This document shows positions 1 through 7,378 of a stretch of DNA of 43,266 nucleotides, piece by piece (the stretch's first letter is position 1; the number at the start of each line of letters is the position of its first letter). Location: the NCBI GenBank assembly GCA_018660835.1, contig JABJJN010000071.1, forward strand, positions 1-43,266. Direction: 5' to 3'. Below the pieces are notes generated by a model. That model worked only from the letters and a program-made list of their open reading frames with translations. It did not search any database and was not told the origin of the DNA. The translations under genes were made by a program, and so were the position numbers. The DNA is from Gemmatimonadota bacterium (GTDB taxonomy: Bacteria; Latescibacterota; UBA2968; UBA8231).

Positions 1-969
1 AATGTCGTGCACGCCATGGCAGCTGGCGCAGTTGGCCACCGTCGTCGAACCCGCCTGGTCGGCCAACCCGTGATAACTGTCGGCATAGCTTTCCTTGCGG
101 TGTCCCGCCAGACCGTAACGTCGCTGAATGGTCGCCGACTCGTGGCACCAGACGCACGTCGTCTTTGAGAGCTCCGCCGGGTACACACTCGACGCCGGGT
201 CGACATGTGAGCGGATCTCGTGCTCACCGTGACAATCGATGCACGTGGGTGCATCATCGAGACCTTCCGCCACCGCATCGCCATGGACACTCACGTCATA
301 CACCTGGCGGATTTCTTCGTGGCACTGTCCGCAGGTGGTGGAGATATTCGACGCGTGAATGGCAGATCGAGGATCGCTGGCGCGGAAGAGACCGTGCGCG
401 CCATGGCAATCAGTGCATGTGGCACCCTCCTCCCCATCCACAATTGCGCCGAAATGCACACTCTGCTCATAGCCCTCCAGCGGCGACACACGATGCAGTT
501 CGGCGCGCTCGATGAACTCGGCATTCGCGTGGCAGCGGGAACATGTAAGAAGAACGTTGCGTCGGTGCGCCGGCGAGGAGGGATCGTCGATGGGCTGGAT
601 GTCGTGACCGCCGTGGCAATCGCCGCAGGTGGGTGCCAACTCGTTGCCCTCGGCCATCGACTCACCGTGCATTCCTGAATCGAAGGCCTCCTGCGACTCG
701 TCGTGGCAGTCGGCACACGCCAGCGACGGCAGGCGCTCGTCATGGTCGTCGGTGGCATCAACGTGGCAGTCGATACACATCATGCCTTCGTGCATCGACG
801 ACGCGATTACCTCGGGATCTACGAAGACGGACGTGCCCGGTCGCCAGTCTCCTTCCCGCTCGATCGAGTCGTCTTCGTGACAGATCAGGCAATCGGCGTC
901 CTCCTGACCCGACGCGAAGCCTGGCAGCCAGATCGCCAGCACAACTATCCATCCGAACCTGCGTCCCAC
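1..969 (-). CDS. Secreted multiheme c-type cytochrome, C-terminus cut by window edge
   Basis: The reverse strand is open from a GTG at 969 to the left edge, 323 codons without a stop. The start codes for MGRRFGWIVVLAIWLPGFAS, a signal peptide, and a purine-rich stretch (GGGAGTGG) lies just upstream. Ten CXXCH heme motifs are visible (CLICH, CIDCH, CADCH, CGDCH, CSRCH, CTDCH, CGQCH, CIDCH, CVWCH, CASCH), several followed by a G-x-H that can give a distal ligand, as in cytochrome c3/c7-like electron-transfer proteins. It should be a periplasmic or exported electron carrier with at least ten hemes. The real length is unknown; some relatives continue into a cytochrome b-like membrane domain. A sigma-54 promoter with a 55-nt leader precedes it. 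Function as an electron carrier is secure; partner and substrate are not. Confidence 0.9.
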   Translation of the reverse strand, partial: MGRRFGWIVVLAIWLPGFASGQEDADCLICHEDDSIEREGDWRPGTSVFVDPEVIASSMHEGMMCIDCHVDATDDHDERLPSLACADCHDESQEAFDSGMHGESMAEGNELAPTCGDCHGGHDIQPIDDPSSPAHRRNVLLTCSRCHANAEFIERAELHRVSPLEGYEQSVHFGAIVDGEEGATCTDCHGAHGLFRASDPRSAIHASNISTTCGQCHEEIRQVYDVSVHGDAVAEGLDDAPTCIDCHGEHEIRSHVDPASSVYPAELSKTTCVWCHESATIQRRYGLAGHRKESYADSYHGLADQAGSTTVANCASCHGVHDI

Positions 970-1034
970 CTCACCACTCCCGTCCCAATTGCGAGTCCCC
1001 GCAAAAGGATGCACCCTTCACCCACGAAGGGAGT

Positions 1035-1050
1035 GGCAACCTCCATGCCA
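1035..1050 (-). promoter_or_regulatory. Sigma-54 (-24/-12) promoter for the left-edge multiheme cytochrome
   Basis: The reverse strand reads TGGCATG-GAGG-TTGCC, with the invariant GG and GC separated by exactly ten bases, close to the consensus TGGCACR-N4-TTGCW. Transcription would begin near 1024, leaving about 55 nt before the GTG at 969. The palindrome at 1105-1117 is centred about 74.5 bp upstream of the -12 GC, roughly seven helical turns. Confidence 0.7.
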
Positions 1051-1104
1051 CCCTTTGTGAGGGCCTCAGGTGAGGCCATCCCTCAGACAGGGCGTGCTGG
1101 TCGT

Positions 1105-1117
1105 GCCCCACTGGGGC
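1105..1117. promoter_or_regulatory. Putative enhancer-binding-protein site A
   Basis: GCCCCACTGGGGC is a perfect palindrome around a central C. The same 13-mer, with minor changes, occurs upstream of other sigma-54 promoters at 6353, 20449 and 22171. Its place, seven turns upstream of the reverse-strand sigma-54 promoter, suits an upstream activating sequence. No good sigma-54 promoter lies on the forward side, so it probably serves the cytochrome gene rather than the gene at 1222. Confidence 0.6.
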
Positions 1118-1221
1118 CGCAGCTTCGCGCCTGGCGAGAGAAGCGAGACATGGATGCCTCGGTTTCTCGAGGTTGCGTGGTGGGTTGGTGGAGTTTTCTC
1201 AGGACACTCAGGAGCCGACTG

Positions 1222-2349
1222 ATGAATTTGAAGGAATTTGCCGCAACAAGACACCATGCCTTCAGACCGGCGAAACCAGCCGCGACCCCCGCGTGGATCA
1301 ACGGTTATGCTGACCAGGTTCGGCAGGAGAAGCTGACGAAGGTAATTCAGAGCCATGCACACTCGCGTCGTTGGTTCTATGTCGCAGACCCGGGAGATTA
1401 CAAGAAACGCTGGGACGAGGTGTCCACAGCCACAGTCTACAATCAGCTCGTCGATGCGCTGGGCATAGAGCACGTTCCAGGATACACAGCCGAAAACCAC
1501 AGAACGGCGATACAGTGGTGGCAGAGCTGGCAGAATCGCACGACGGGACGATTCTATAATCCTCTGATGACCGATCCACAGAACCCTGATGATGCAGAGG
1601 AGTTCTGCAACGAAAAATATGTCGTTGGGATTCTTCACACGCTCAGTTCGGCGCCACTGTATCCATTCACGACGATCAGCGGCGGAGACGGGGAGGCGGG
1701 CAAAGTCGATGTAGAAGCTTTCTACAGGCAGACGTCTGATCTGACCTTGCGAGGCGAAGGCAGTTGGGCAGGAAAGATGTGTACTGAGCTCATGTCGTTG
1801 ATCGAACAGGGACAGGACGAATTCATTCCTGTGCTGGAACGAGGGATCAGCAACCTGCTGCAGCTCCAGAGTCCTGACACGGGGCTGTGGTCAACATCCA
1901 CTGACTACGCGGACTATGGCACGACATCTGATGCGCTGAAGATTCTAGGCCGCTTACACTATCGGCTGGGTGTGGAGAATCTGCCTCATATGAAGGCGCT
2001 CGTGGATACCCTGATCAATCACCGGCACGCTATGCAGAGCAAGCATGACAGCGTCCTGCGAAACACGGGAGAATTGCTGGGAATCTGCCTCGAAACGATC
2101 GACTATCGGCAGGAAGAATTGCACCAGACCATGGCGCAGCACGCCGAGGCATTCCGCAATCACTTGGGGACCAACTACAGCGTATATGGTCTTGGTTTCC
2201 TCGGCGGTTATCTGCACTGGACCGACTGTCAGTTCAAGAATCCCGTCGTCCTCATGTCTCGTGGTGCTCAGTGGACCTATAGGGTCGTGATCGCGTCGGA
2301 TCTTTCTGTAGGTCTCACAGCGAGGGCTTCGGAAACAGAGAAGCCTTGA
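1222..2349 (+). CDS. Hypothetical protein, 375 aa, mostly alpha-helical
   Basis: The start chosen is ATG 1222 (MNLKEFAATRHHAF), preceded by AGGAG at a good distance; the frame is open far upstream, but that part lies in the regulatory region and reads like non-coding sequence. The protein has no signal peptide or membrane segment. It is rich in tryptophan and tyrosine in its first half and has helical blocks later (DEFIPVLERGISNLLQLQSP; TTSDALKILGRLHYRLG). The pattern of helical hairpins with a short Gly/Trp turn (DTGLWS) recalls alpha/alpha-toroid proteins such as six-hairpin glycosidases or terpene-cyclase-fold enzymes, but no catalytic signature can be named. It lies upstream of a decayed transporter gene and a NapC-type cytochrome with no obvious link to either. 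Coding is well supported; function is unknown. Confidence 0.7.
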   Translation: MNLKEFAATRHHAFRPAKPAATPAWINGYADQVRQEKLTKVIQSHAHSRRWFYVADPGDYKKRWDEVSTATVYNQLVDALGIEHVPGYTAENHRTAIQWWQSWQNRTTGRFYNPLMTDPQNPDDAEEFCNEKYVVGILHTLSSAPLYPFTTISGGDGEAGKVDVEAFYRQTSDLTLRGEGSWAGKMCTELMSLIEQGQDEFIPVLERGISNLLQLQSPDTGLWSTSTDYADYGTTSDALKILGRLHYRLGVENLPHMKALVDTLINHRHAMQSKHDSVLRNTGELLGICLETIDYRQEELHQTMAQHAEAFRNHLGTNYSVYGLGFLGGYLHWTDCQFKNPVVLMSRGAQWTYRVVIASDLSVGLTARASETEKP

Positions 2350-2534
2350 AATCCTACCCCGACGACTTTCAACCAATGCCCATCGGAGACCTCAGCCTGC
2401 CCGCCAGCGCTCTCCGACATTTTGTGTCACCACTGTTGTTGTCTCGCCACTGCTCACGCCATTTCCTTTCATTGCTGCACCTCGTAGCGCGCACTGAATT
2501 GTCCGCTGCTGCAACACATGGGAGAGACCCTTTT

Positions 2535-3064
2535 TTGGCTAACCACATCCCGAATCTCGTGCGCAAGGAACTGCTGTCGCACCTGCGCACCCTGCGTCTT
2601 GTGGTGGCCCTCGTGTTTACCGTCGTGTTGTGCCTGCTTACGACCTAAAGACAAAGTGGCTCGCTACGAGGTGGCTCGTACGATCAATTTTGTTGTCCCC
2701 TGCCTTTGCCTTTCAATACAGCGTCGAGGCCATATTGGGTACGGGCCTGGCCAAACGCCAGGCCTTCCTCGAACAGGCATTGGACTATCGCGAGTCGCTA
2801 CGACACTTCGTTCGTGAGCAGGACGCGATGGATCCCGACTCACCCCATGAACTCTATCTGCGTAACTATCTGTCCAAGAAACCTCTGGTAGATGGCCAGT
2901 TACCACGCTTCGTCGAGCGCCCCCTTTCACCGGCAGACGGACTGACCTTCAGCGTCATCCCTCTTGTCGTTTTGCTGCTGGAAGCGGGGGCCGCCTTTTT
3001 CTTCGCCGTCTGGGCGGTAAGTCGCGCCGATGTGACGGGCTATGCTGTGGCAGAAGAATCCTGA
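2535..3064 (+). pseudogene. Decayed ABC-2 type permease (internal deletion and frameshift)
   Basis: Two pieces of one gene lie in different frames. From TTG 2535 the first frame gives an N-terminus typical of ABC-2 permeases (NLVRKELLSHLRTLRLVVAL, one membrane helix) and stops at 2643-2645. From about 2630 another frame gives a C-terminal end: a short helix (LLSPAFAFQYSVEAILGTGL), a periplasmic helix-rich part with DPDSPHELYLRNYLSKKP, and a last membrane segment (SVIPLVVLLLEAGAAFFFAV), stopping at 3064. Members of this permease family usually have roughly 400-500 residues with a long middle part and several more helices, which are missing here. No matching ATPase gene is adjacent. The C-terminal piece alone could still be made as a small membrane protein, but a remnant is more likely. 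A sequencing error cannot restore the missing middle. Confidence 0.6.
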
Positions 3065-3135
3065 CAGGGACTCCCCCTCAACGGATATTCTGCTCTTATT
3101 ACTCTGGTGAGCCACTACCACTCGGGGAGGATGTG

Positions 3136-4671
3136 ATGAGGGATCGGCAGTTACCGGAAAGTGTCTACAACTGGACCAGCGTCGTCGGCGTCGCCGTCGC
3201 CGTCGCCAGCTTCTGCATTATTGTCTTGCTACTGCTGATCGACGCGTTTGTTGATGCCACAACCGCATACCTTGGTCTACTGACCTTCATTGTCCTGCCG
3301 ATTTTCGTCTGCTTGGGGCTTGTCCTGATCGCAGTAGGTATGCTGATCGAGCGGCGCCGTCTGCAGCGTGGCGCACACGGCCACTTCCGGCCCGAACTCA
3401 ACATCGACCTGCGCAATTCTCGGCATCGTAGAGCTGTCGCCATTTTCACGGGTGTGACGGGTGTCTTTCTCATGGCGACTGCCGTAGGTAGTTACAACGC
3501 CTATCAGGAGACAGAGTCCGTCGAGTTCTGCGGCGCAATCTGCCACGTCATGCACCCTGAGTTCACCGCCTACCAATCCTCGCCCCACGCACATGTGAGC
3601 TGCGCCGAGTGCCATATCGGCGCCGGCGCAGGGTGGTATGTGCAGTCGAAGTTGTCAGGTGCCTACCAGGTCTATTCGGTTCTGGCCGAGAAATATCCGC
3701 GACCCATCCCGACACCTGTGCACAACCTGCGCCCGGCACGAGAGACCTGCGAGCATTGCCACTGGCCTGATCAGTTCTTTGGCGCACGGATGATGGTGAA
3801 CCAGCATTTTTTGGGCGACGAGCAGAACACACCCCATCCCATTTCGCTACTGCTCAAGGTAGGCGGTCCCGCAAGTTCGAGGTCTGGCAGCGCAGCGCGA
3901 CCACATGACTCGGGGGATGAGGGCATCCACTGGCATGTGTCCGAGGCGAATCGCATCGACTATGCCGCCACGGACGACCGACGCCTGGACATCGCCTGGG
4001 TCAAACTGACAGATGAGCTGGGCCAGACCAAGGAATGGACGCTCGATGGAGAGCCCGTAGATCAGGAGGTCCTCGACGGCTCCGAGCTGCGCACGATGGA
4101 CTGTATCGATTGCCACAACCGGCCGAGTCACAACTATCGCTCACCAACCAAGTTGGTCAATCAGGCGATCGCGGATGGGCGGATCGATCGGCGATTGCCT
4201 TTCATCAAACGCGAGGCCGTGACCTGTCTGGATGATGAGTATGAGACCACGTCCGAGGCCCTGTCCTCCATCGACGAACATTTGCGCACGTTCTATGCAG
4301 ATGAATATCCGGAGGTCGTCGAGGACCAGGCGTCCATGCTCGATGCCGCGATCGCCAGTGTTCAGGGAATCTTCCAGCAGAGCCTCTTTCCCGAAATGAA
4401 GGTCACGTGGCGTGACTATCCCGATCATGTGGGCCATTCCGAATCTATCGGCTGCTTCCGCTGTCATGGCTCAGACCTAACCACAGCTGCGGGCGAGCAG
4501 ATCAGCAAAGACTGCTCTATGTGCCACTCGATTCTTGCACAGGGCTCGGGTCCAGGTGCCGACTCGATCGCCCCTTCGGGGTTGGTCTTTGAGCATCCTG
4601 TGGACATCTATGGTGAAGAGCTGGAGACCAACTGCACTGAGTGCCACGAGGGCGGCGCCGAGATCTACTAG
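3136..4671 (+). CDS. NapC/NirT-family membrane-anchored multiheme cytochrome c, 511 aa
   Basis: NapC/NirT proteins pass electrons from the quinol pool to periplasmic cytochromes or reductases. Two to three N-terminal membrane helices are present (about residues 15-40, 45-70 and 100-120). A heme-binding periplasmic domain follows. The first motif, FCGAICHVMHPEF, is CX3CH rather than CX2CH and is followed by the Met-x-Pro typical of the quinol-side heme of this family. Six CXXCH motifs follow: CAECH, CEHCH, CIDCH, CFRCH, CSMCH, CTECH. At over 500 residues it is the long type, not the 200-residue tetraheme NapC. ATG 3136 is preferred over GTG 3133 because GGGGAGG ends five bases before it. No terminal reductase gene is adjacent, so it may feed the soluble cytochromes encoded nearby. 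Confidence 0.88.
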   Translation: MRDRQLPESVYNWTSVVGVAVAVASFCIIVLLLLIDAFVDATTAYLGLLTFIVLPIFVCLGLVLIAVGMLIERRRLQRGAHGHFRPELNIDLRNSRHRRAVAIFTGVTGVFLMATAVGSYNAYQETESVEFCGAICHVMHPEFTAYQSSPHAHVSCAECHIGAGAGWYVQSKLSGAYQVYSVLAEKYPRPIPTPVHNLRPARETCEHCHWPDQFFGARMMVNQHFLGDEQNTPHPISLLLKVGGPASSRSGSAARPHDSGDEGIHWHVSEANRIDYAATDDRRLDIAWVKLTDELGQTKEWTLDGEPVDQEVLDGSELRTMDCIDCHNRPSHNYRSPTKLVNQAIADGRIDRRLPFIKREAVTCLDDEYETTSEALSSIDEHLRTFYADEYPEVVEDQASMLDAAIASVQGIFQQSLFPEMKVTWRDYPDHVGHSESIGCFRCHGSDLTTAAGEQISKDCSMCHSILAQGSGPGADSIAPSGLVFEHPVDIYGEELETNCTECHEGGAEIY

Positions 4672-4768
4672 CGCCCCAGGTCCTCTCACTGGCCAGCAGG
4701 AGACTGGGGATTACACATTGCATGGATTTGGCGTTGTCTGTGATCGCCATGGATTTTATCTTCAGCGC

Positions 4769-5437
4769 ATGCGATGGACCCTTCTCAGCCTCCTGCTGAC
4801 CAGTGCCCTTTCGGCACAGACCCTCTCAGTGCGCAATGCGACGACCAGCGATGGGGTCGCGGGCGCCGATGAATTGGCTGTGATCGTGGGAGATACGCTC
4901 ACGATTGAGATTGTTGCTGAACTCGGTGCCCTGCCTGCATCGGGAATTGCCCTCTATCTGTCGGTGCCTGCACAAGGCCTGGCCTGGTTGTCCGGCAACT
5001 CTCGCCCCTTTCGACGAGGCCCTCTCTTTCAGGGCGGTGTCGAGTTCGCCAATGGCTCTCTCTCCAGCGACCAAAGCTGGGGTGTTGCCGATGACGAAAT
5101 CCTGTTGAGCTACGCTGTGGTCATGGGCCCGGGCACTGCCGCCGAGCGCAGCCGCAGTGGCGCTGGCGTGATCGCAACCCTCCGGGCCGTGTGCACAGGC
5201 CCGATGGCGGCAGGTCAGATCGGCGTCTTCGACAATGCGGTGCACCAGACTCGTGTTGTACTCGCCGATGGACGCACCGAGCTACCGGCGGCCACCGAGA
5301 ACCATTTAGAACTGACGGCGACCATTGGCGGGGATCTGAGTTCTGTTACAGAAACCCTCAGTGCTGGCACGGCCATTGACAGCCAGGTTGGCTCCTGGGG
5401 CACTCTCAAGAAACAGCAGGGCCAACGCCAACGATGA
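4769..5437 (+). CDS. Secreted cohesin-like domain protein
   Basis: ATG 4769 gives a signal peptide (MRWTLLSLLLTSALSAQT). The mature part of about 205 residues has the beta-sandwich feel of a cohesin or carbohydrate-binding fold: a hydrophilic start with GDTLTIEIVAEL, alternating hydrophobic residues, GVIATLRAVCTG as a late strand and FDNAVHQTRVVLADG near the end. Cohesins bind dockerins or take part in surface assembly, but no dockerin is visible here and the family call is only by pattern. The stop overlaps the start of the next gene (ATGA), so it is the first gene of an operon with two small coiled-coil membrane proteins. No clear ribosome-binding site precedes the start. Confidence 0.65.
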   Translation: MRWTLLSLLLTSALSAQTLSVRNATTSDGVAGADELAVIVGDTLTIEIVAELGALPASGIALYLSVPAQGLAWLSGNSRPFRRGPLFQGGVEFANGSLSSDQSWGVADDEILLSYAVVMGPGTAAERSRSGAGVIATLRAVCTGPMAAGQIGVFDNAVHQTRVVLADGRTELPAATENHLELTATIGGDLSSVTETLSAGTAIDSQVGSWGTLKKQQGQRQR

Positions 5438-5769
5438 TTATCTGGGTCTTTCTCGGCGTCGGCATTGCTCTGCTCGGCGTTTCCGTAAAGATGTGGGTCG
5501 AATTTGGCCAGCGATCCCGTCAGCTGATGAGCGAGACGGCCCATGCCCGGTCTCTGATCGACAATCACAAAGAGACCCTCGAGATGGTCGAAGCAAAGAT
5601 CAAAGAGCTCAAGGCTGAGACCGAGCTCCTGCTGAAAGAACGCGAGGCGGTGGAAGGTGAGGTCCAGGATGGCCGTGCCAAGCTGACCGCCGTAGAGGAA
5701 CGCCTCGAGCGCGCCAAGCCGGCGAAATTTCGCGTCGACAAGGACGGCGCCGCCGAGGAGCTGTTCTGA
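5434..5769 (+). CDS. Small membrane-anchored coiled-coil protein, 111 aa
   Basis: It begins with one membrane helix (IIWVFLGVGIALLGVSVKMW) and continues as a long charged coiled coil of about 70 residues rich in Glu, Lys and Leu heptads (ETLEMVEAKIKELKAETELL), then a short tail. Its start overlaps the stop of the cohesin-like gene by four bases and its stop overlaps the next start, so the three are translationally coupled. The topology resembles FtsB/FtsL-like or other scaffold proteins, but no family signature is visible. It probably forms a rod with the product of 5769-6068, which has the same design. Confidence 0.75.
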   Translation: MIIWVFLGVGIALLGVSVKMWVEFGQRSRQLMSETAHARSLIDNHKETLEMVEAKIKELKAETELLLKEREAVEGEVQDGRAKLTAVEERLERAKPAKFRVDKDGAAEELF

Positions 5770-6068
5770 TGATGGAAGTTGGTGCCGCCGCTTGTGTCGC
5801 TCTCCTGGTGGCGACGGTCTTCGTGCGCGGTTACACGACAAAGATGCTGACGCAATTGCGCCGTGACTGCGGTATGCTCATACACGAAGAGAAACGTCTG
5901 CGAGCCGACTGCGATCAGACCGAGATCCTGCAGGAAAGTGCCGATGCGCGTCGCAGTCAGGCGCAGATGGATGTAGAGAACTATCGCCGCGAACTGGAGG
6001 ATCTGATTCCGGCGATTGCCAAAATCGAGGCAGAGCTCGATAAGGCGCGTGCTGACGAAGAAAGTTAA
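5769..6068 (+). CDS. Small membrane-anchored coiled-coil protein, 99 aa
   Basis: The start ATG at 5769 shares one base with the preceding stop (TGATG). An N-terminal membrane helix (VGAAACVALLVATVFVRGY) is followed by a coiled coil (RRELEDLIPAIAKIEAELDK) to the end. It matches its upstream neighbour in layout and length but not in sequence; the two may be ancient paralogues or partners in a hetero-oligomeric rod. No enzyme or binding motif is visible, and the function is unknown. Confidence 0.72.
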   Translation: MMEVGAAACVALLVATVFVRGYTTKMLTQLRRDCGMLIHEEKRLRADCDQTEILQESADARRSQAQMDVENYRRELEDLIPAIAKIEAELDKARADEES

Positions 6069-6095
6069 GTCTCCTCTTCTCCCTGAGGTTTCCCC

Positions 6096-6290
6096 GTGAT
6101 TTTCAGTGTCGCCCAGATTTCAGCCCAGCAATTGGATACCATTCAAGATCTGGAAAAGCAGACCGGTCGCTGCATCGTTGCCTTGAGCAGCGTCCCTGGC
6201 GAACCGGCAAGTCTGTCTGAGGAAGAACTCAGTAGTCTCCAGGCTGCCGAGAAGACACTCGGCCTGACATTGGTAGCCGTAGACGGATAG
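6096..6290 (+). CDS. Small hypothetical protein, 64 aa
   Basis: A GTG at 6096 follows a GAGG-containing stretch. The product has no membrane helix or signal. It looks like a compact alpha/beta protein: IQDLEKQTGRCIVALSSVPG, then an acidic helix, then LQAAEKTLGLTLVAVDG. The internal similarity of 'LE/AEK-xTG/LG-x-x-(I/L)VA' suggests two related halves. It lies 27 bp behind the coiled-coil genes and may be the last gene of that operon. Function unknown; coding status is fairly likely but not certain. Confidence 0.55.
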   Translation: MIFSVAQISAQQLDTIQDLEKQTGRCIVALSSVPGEPASLSEEELSSLQAAEKTLGLTLVAVDG

Positions 6291-6352
6291 CAGCGGTCCC
6301 CTCGACCGTCTTCTCAGGACATCGCAGAATCTCCAGGCCATGGGGCGAGTAC

Positions 6353-6365
6353 GCCCCACTGGGAC
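6353..6365. promoter_or_regulatory. Putative enhancer-binding-protein site B
   Basis: GCCCCACTGGGAC differs by one base from site A at 1105. It is centred about 104.5 bp, ten helical turns, upstream of the -12 GC of the sigma-54 promoter at 6450-6466. The 238-bp stretch 6291-6528 between genes otherwise holds only that promoter and the leader of the small gene at 6529. Confidence 0.6.
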
Positions 6366-6449
6366 TCCCGAGACCCCCATTTTGCCCTGAGTTTTGCCTG
6401 TTTTCCTGATGAATTGACACCCGCCCGGTGTGATGGACAGCTGTCGCGA

Positions 6450-6466
6450 TGGCACACAGGTTGCAT
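6450..6466 (+). promoter_or_regulatory. Sigma-54 promoter for the 34-aa membrane peptide
   Basis: TGGCACA-CAGG-TTGCAT matches the -24/-12 consensus at every conserved position, with GG and GC ten bases apart. The start of transcription would be near 6476, giving a leader of about 53 nt before the ATG at 6529 and a transcript of about 235 nt ending at the hairpin at 6670-6710. Confidence 0.75.
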
Positions 6467-6528
6467 ACCCTGTGGCAGAGACTGGCAAGACGCTTCTGAT
6501 GGCGTTGGCAACGATGGAGGCCTGGGTG

Positions 6529-6633
6529 ATGTCAGTGCATAAGCGGCACAACTGGGTGATGGATGTAGGTCTTCCCGCTGCCTTCGCGCTTGTCTGGGGT
6601 TGTTTCGCCGTGCTCTTCCGGCTTTTCGGCTGA
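6529..6633 (+). CDS. 34-residue single-helix membrane peptide
   Basis: ATG 6529 has GGAGG eight bases upstream, which decides this start over the longer open frame beginning at 6430 (that would begin upstream of the sigma-54 promoter). The peptide has a basic, His/Trp-containing N-terminus (MSVHKRHNWVMDVG) and one membrane helix (LPAAFALVWGCFAVLFRLFG). It is flanked by its own sigma-54 promoter and a terminator-like hairpin, so it forms a monocistronic unit. Size and form recall small membrane peptides that modulate larger respiratory complexes (for example CydX-type subunits), but no such homology is claimed. The unit might also act as a small RNA. Confidence 0.5.
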   Translation: MSVHKRHNWVMDVGLPAAFALVWGCFAVLFRLFG

Positions 6634-6669
6634 GGGGTCCGGGTGGTGAGTTGGTGAGAAGAGCCGGAG

Positions 6670-6710
6670 GGAAAAGCCCCGGTGCACGAGCCTGTGCCCC
6701 GGGGTTTTCC
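6670..6710 (+). terminator. Terminator-like hairpin after the 34-aa gene
   Basis: The arms GGAAAAGCCCCGGTGCAC and GTGCCCCGGGGTTTTCC pair imperfectly around a short loop and are followed by TATTTTG. The T tract is interrupted, so termination may be partial. It separates the small sigma-54 unit from the adenylate kinase gene. Confidence 0.55.
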
Positions 6711-6748
6711 TATTTTGTCGCATTCCCGTACACAAGGAGCAGTAGTTC

Positions 6749-7378
6749 ATGTCCGCCGAACAACCCGTCTACCGATCCGTCCTCCTCCTGGGGCCACCAG
6801 GATCGGGCAAGGGCACACAAGGCAAAGTGCTGTCGCAGATGCCCGGATTCGTGCATGTGTCGTCCGGCGACATGTTCCGCAATCTCGATCACCAGAGCGA
6901 CCTGGGCCGTTTGTTTCTCGAGTATTCGACCCGTGGTGAGTTGGTGCCCGACGATGTGACGATCCGTTTGTGGCGCCATCATATGGAACGCATGGCGAAA
7001 TCAGGGCAGTTCGATATCAAACGCGACGTCCTGCTCCTGGATGGCATTCCCCGCTCTGCCCATCAGGCGGAAATGCTCGCCGACAACGTAGATATGCTGC
7101 TGCTGCTCCACCTACAGGCGTCGCAAGAAGCCATGGTTGAGCGCATTCACAAAAGAGCTCTGCAGGAGAATCGACTGGACGACATCAACCCCGATGTTGT
7201 GCGCCGTCGATTTCAGGAATATGAAGCTGCCACGGCGCCCGTGCTCGAATTCTACCCCACCGACAAGATCCGCACCGTCGATGCCGGCGCAGCACCGTTG
7301 GAAGTGTTGCGGCAGATCATCGAGGTATTGCAGGTCATGCTATTCCCGGAAACTCTGCAGCACTCGATCGCAGTCTAG
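6749..7378 (+). CDS. adk: Adenylate kinase / nucleoside monophosphate kinase
   Basis: It catalyses phosphate transfer between ATP and AMP in the cytoplasm. The P-loop GPPGSGKGTQ lies at about residues 15-24, followed by the NMP-binding SSGDMFR, the DGIPRS motif (usually DGFPR), and ENRLDDINPDVVRRRFQEY, which holds the Arg and Asp-Asp of the lid region, with the later T-x-P-x-x-x-FY. The lid is short and lacks zinc-binding cysteines, and the total of 209 residues is normal. ACAAGGAG-containing sequence precedes the ATG. The stop overlaps the end of the convergent malic enzyme gene by three bases. The Phe-to-Ile change in DGFPR could shift nucleotide preference, so UMP/CMP kinase activity is an alternative. 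Confidence 0.88.
   Translation: MSAEQPVYRSVLLLGPPGSGKGTQGKVLSQMPGFVHVSSGDMFRNLDHQSDLGRLFLEYSTRGELVPDDVTIRLWRHHMERMAKSGQFDIKRDVLLLDGIPRSAHQAEMLADNVDMLLLLHLQASQEAMVERIHKRALQENRLDDINPDVVRRRFQEYEAATAPVLEFYPTDKIRTVDAGAAPLEVLRQIIEVLQVMLFPETLQHSIAV

Noticed and set aside
1034..1049. A forward-strand sigma-54-like element (TGGCAAC-CTCC-ATGCC) over the reverse promoter
   Set aside because: It arises because the reverse promoter is nearly self-complementary; the -12 part reads ATGC, not TTGC, and the next forward gene is far away.
703..1221. A 173-codon N-terminal extension of the hypothetical gene at 1222
   Set aside because: It would run through the start of the opposite cytochrome gene, its sigma-54 promoter and the enhancer site; ATG 1222 has a good ribosome-binding site.
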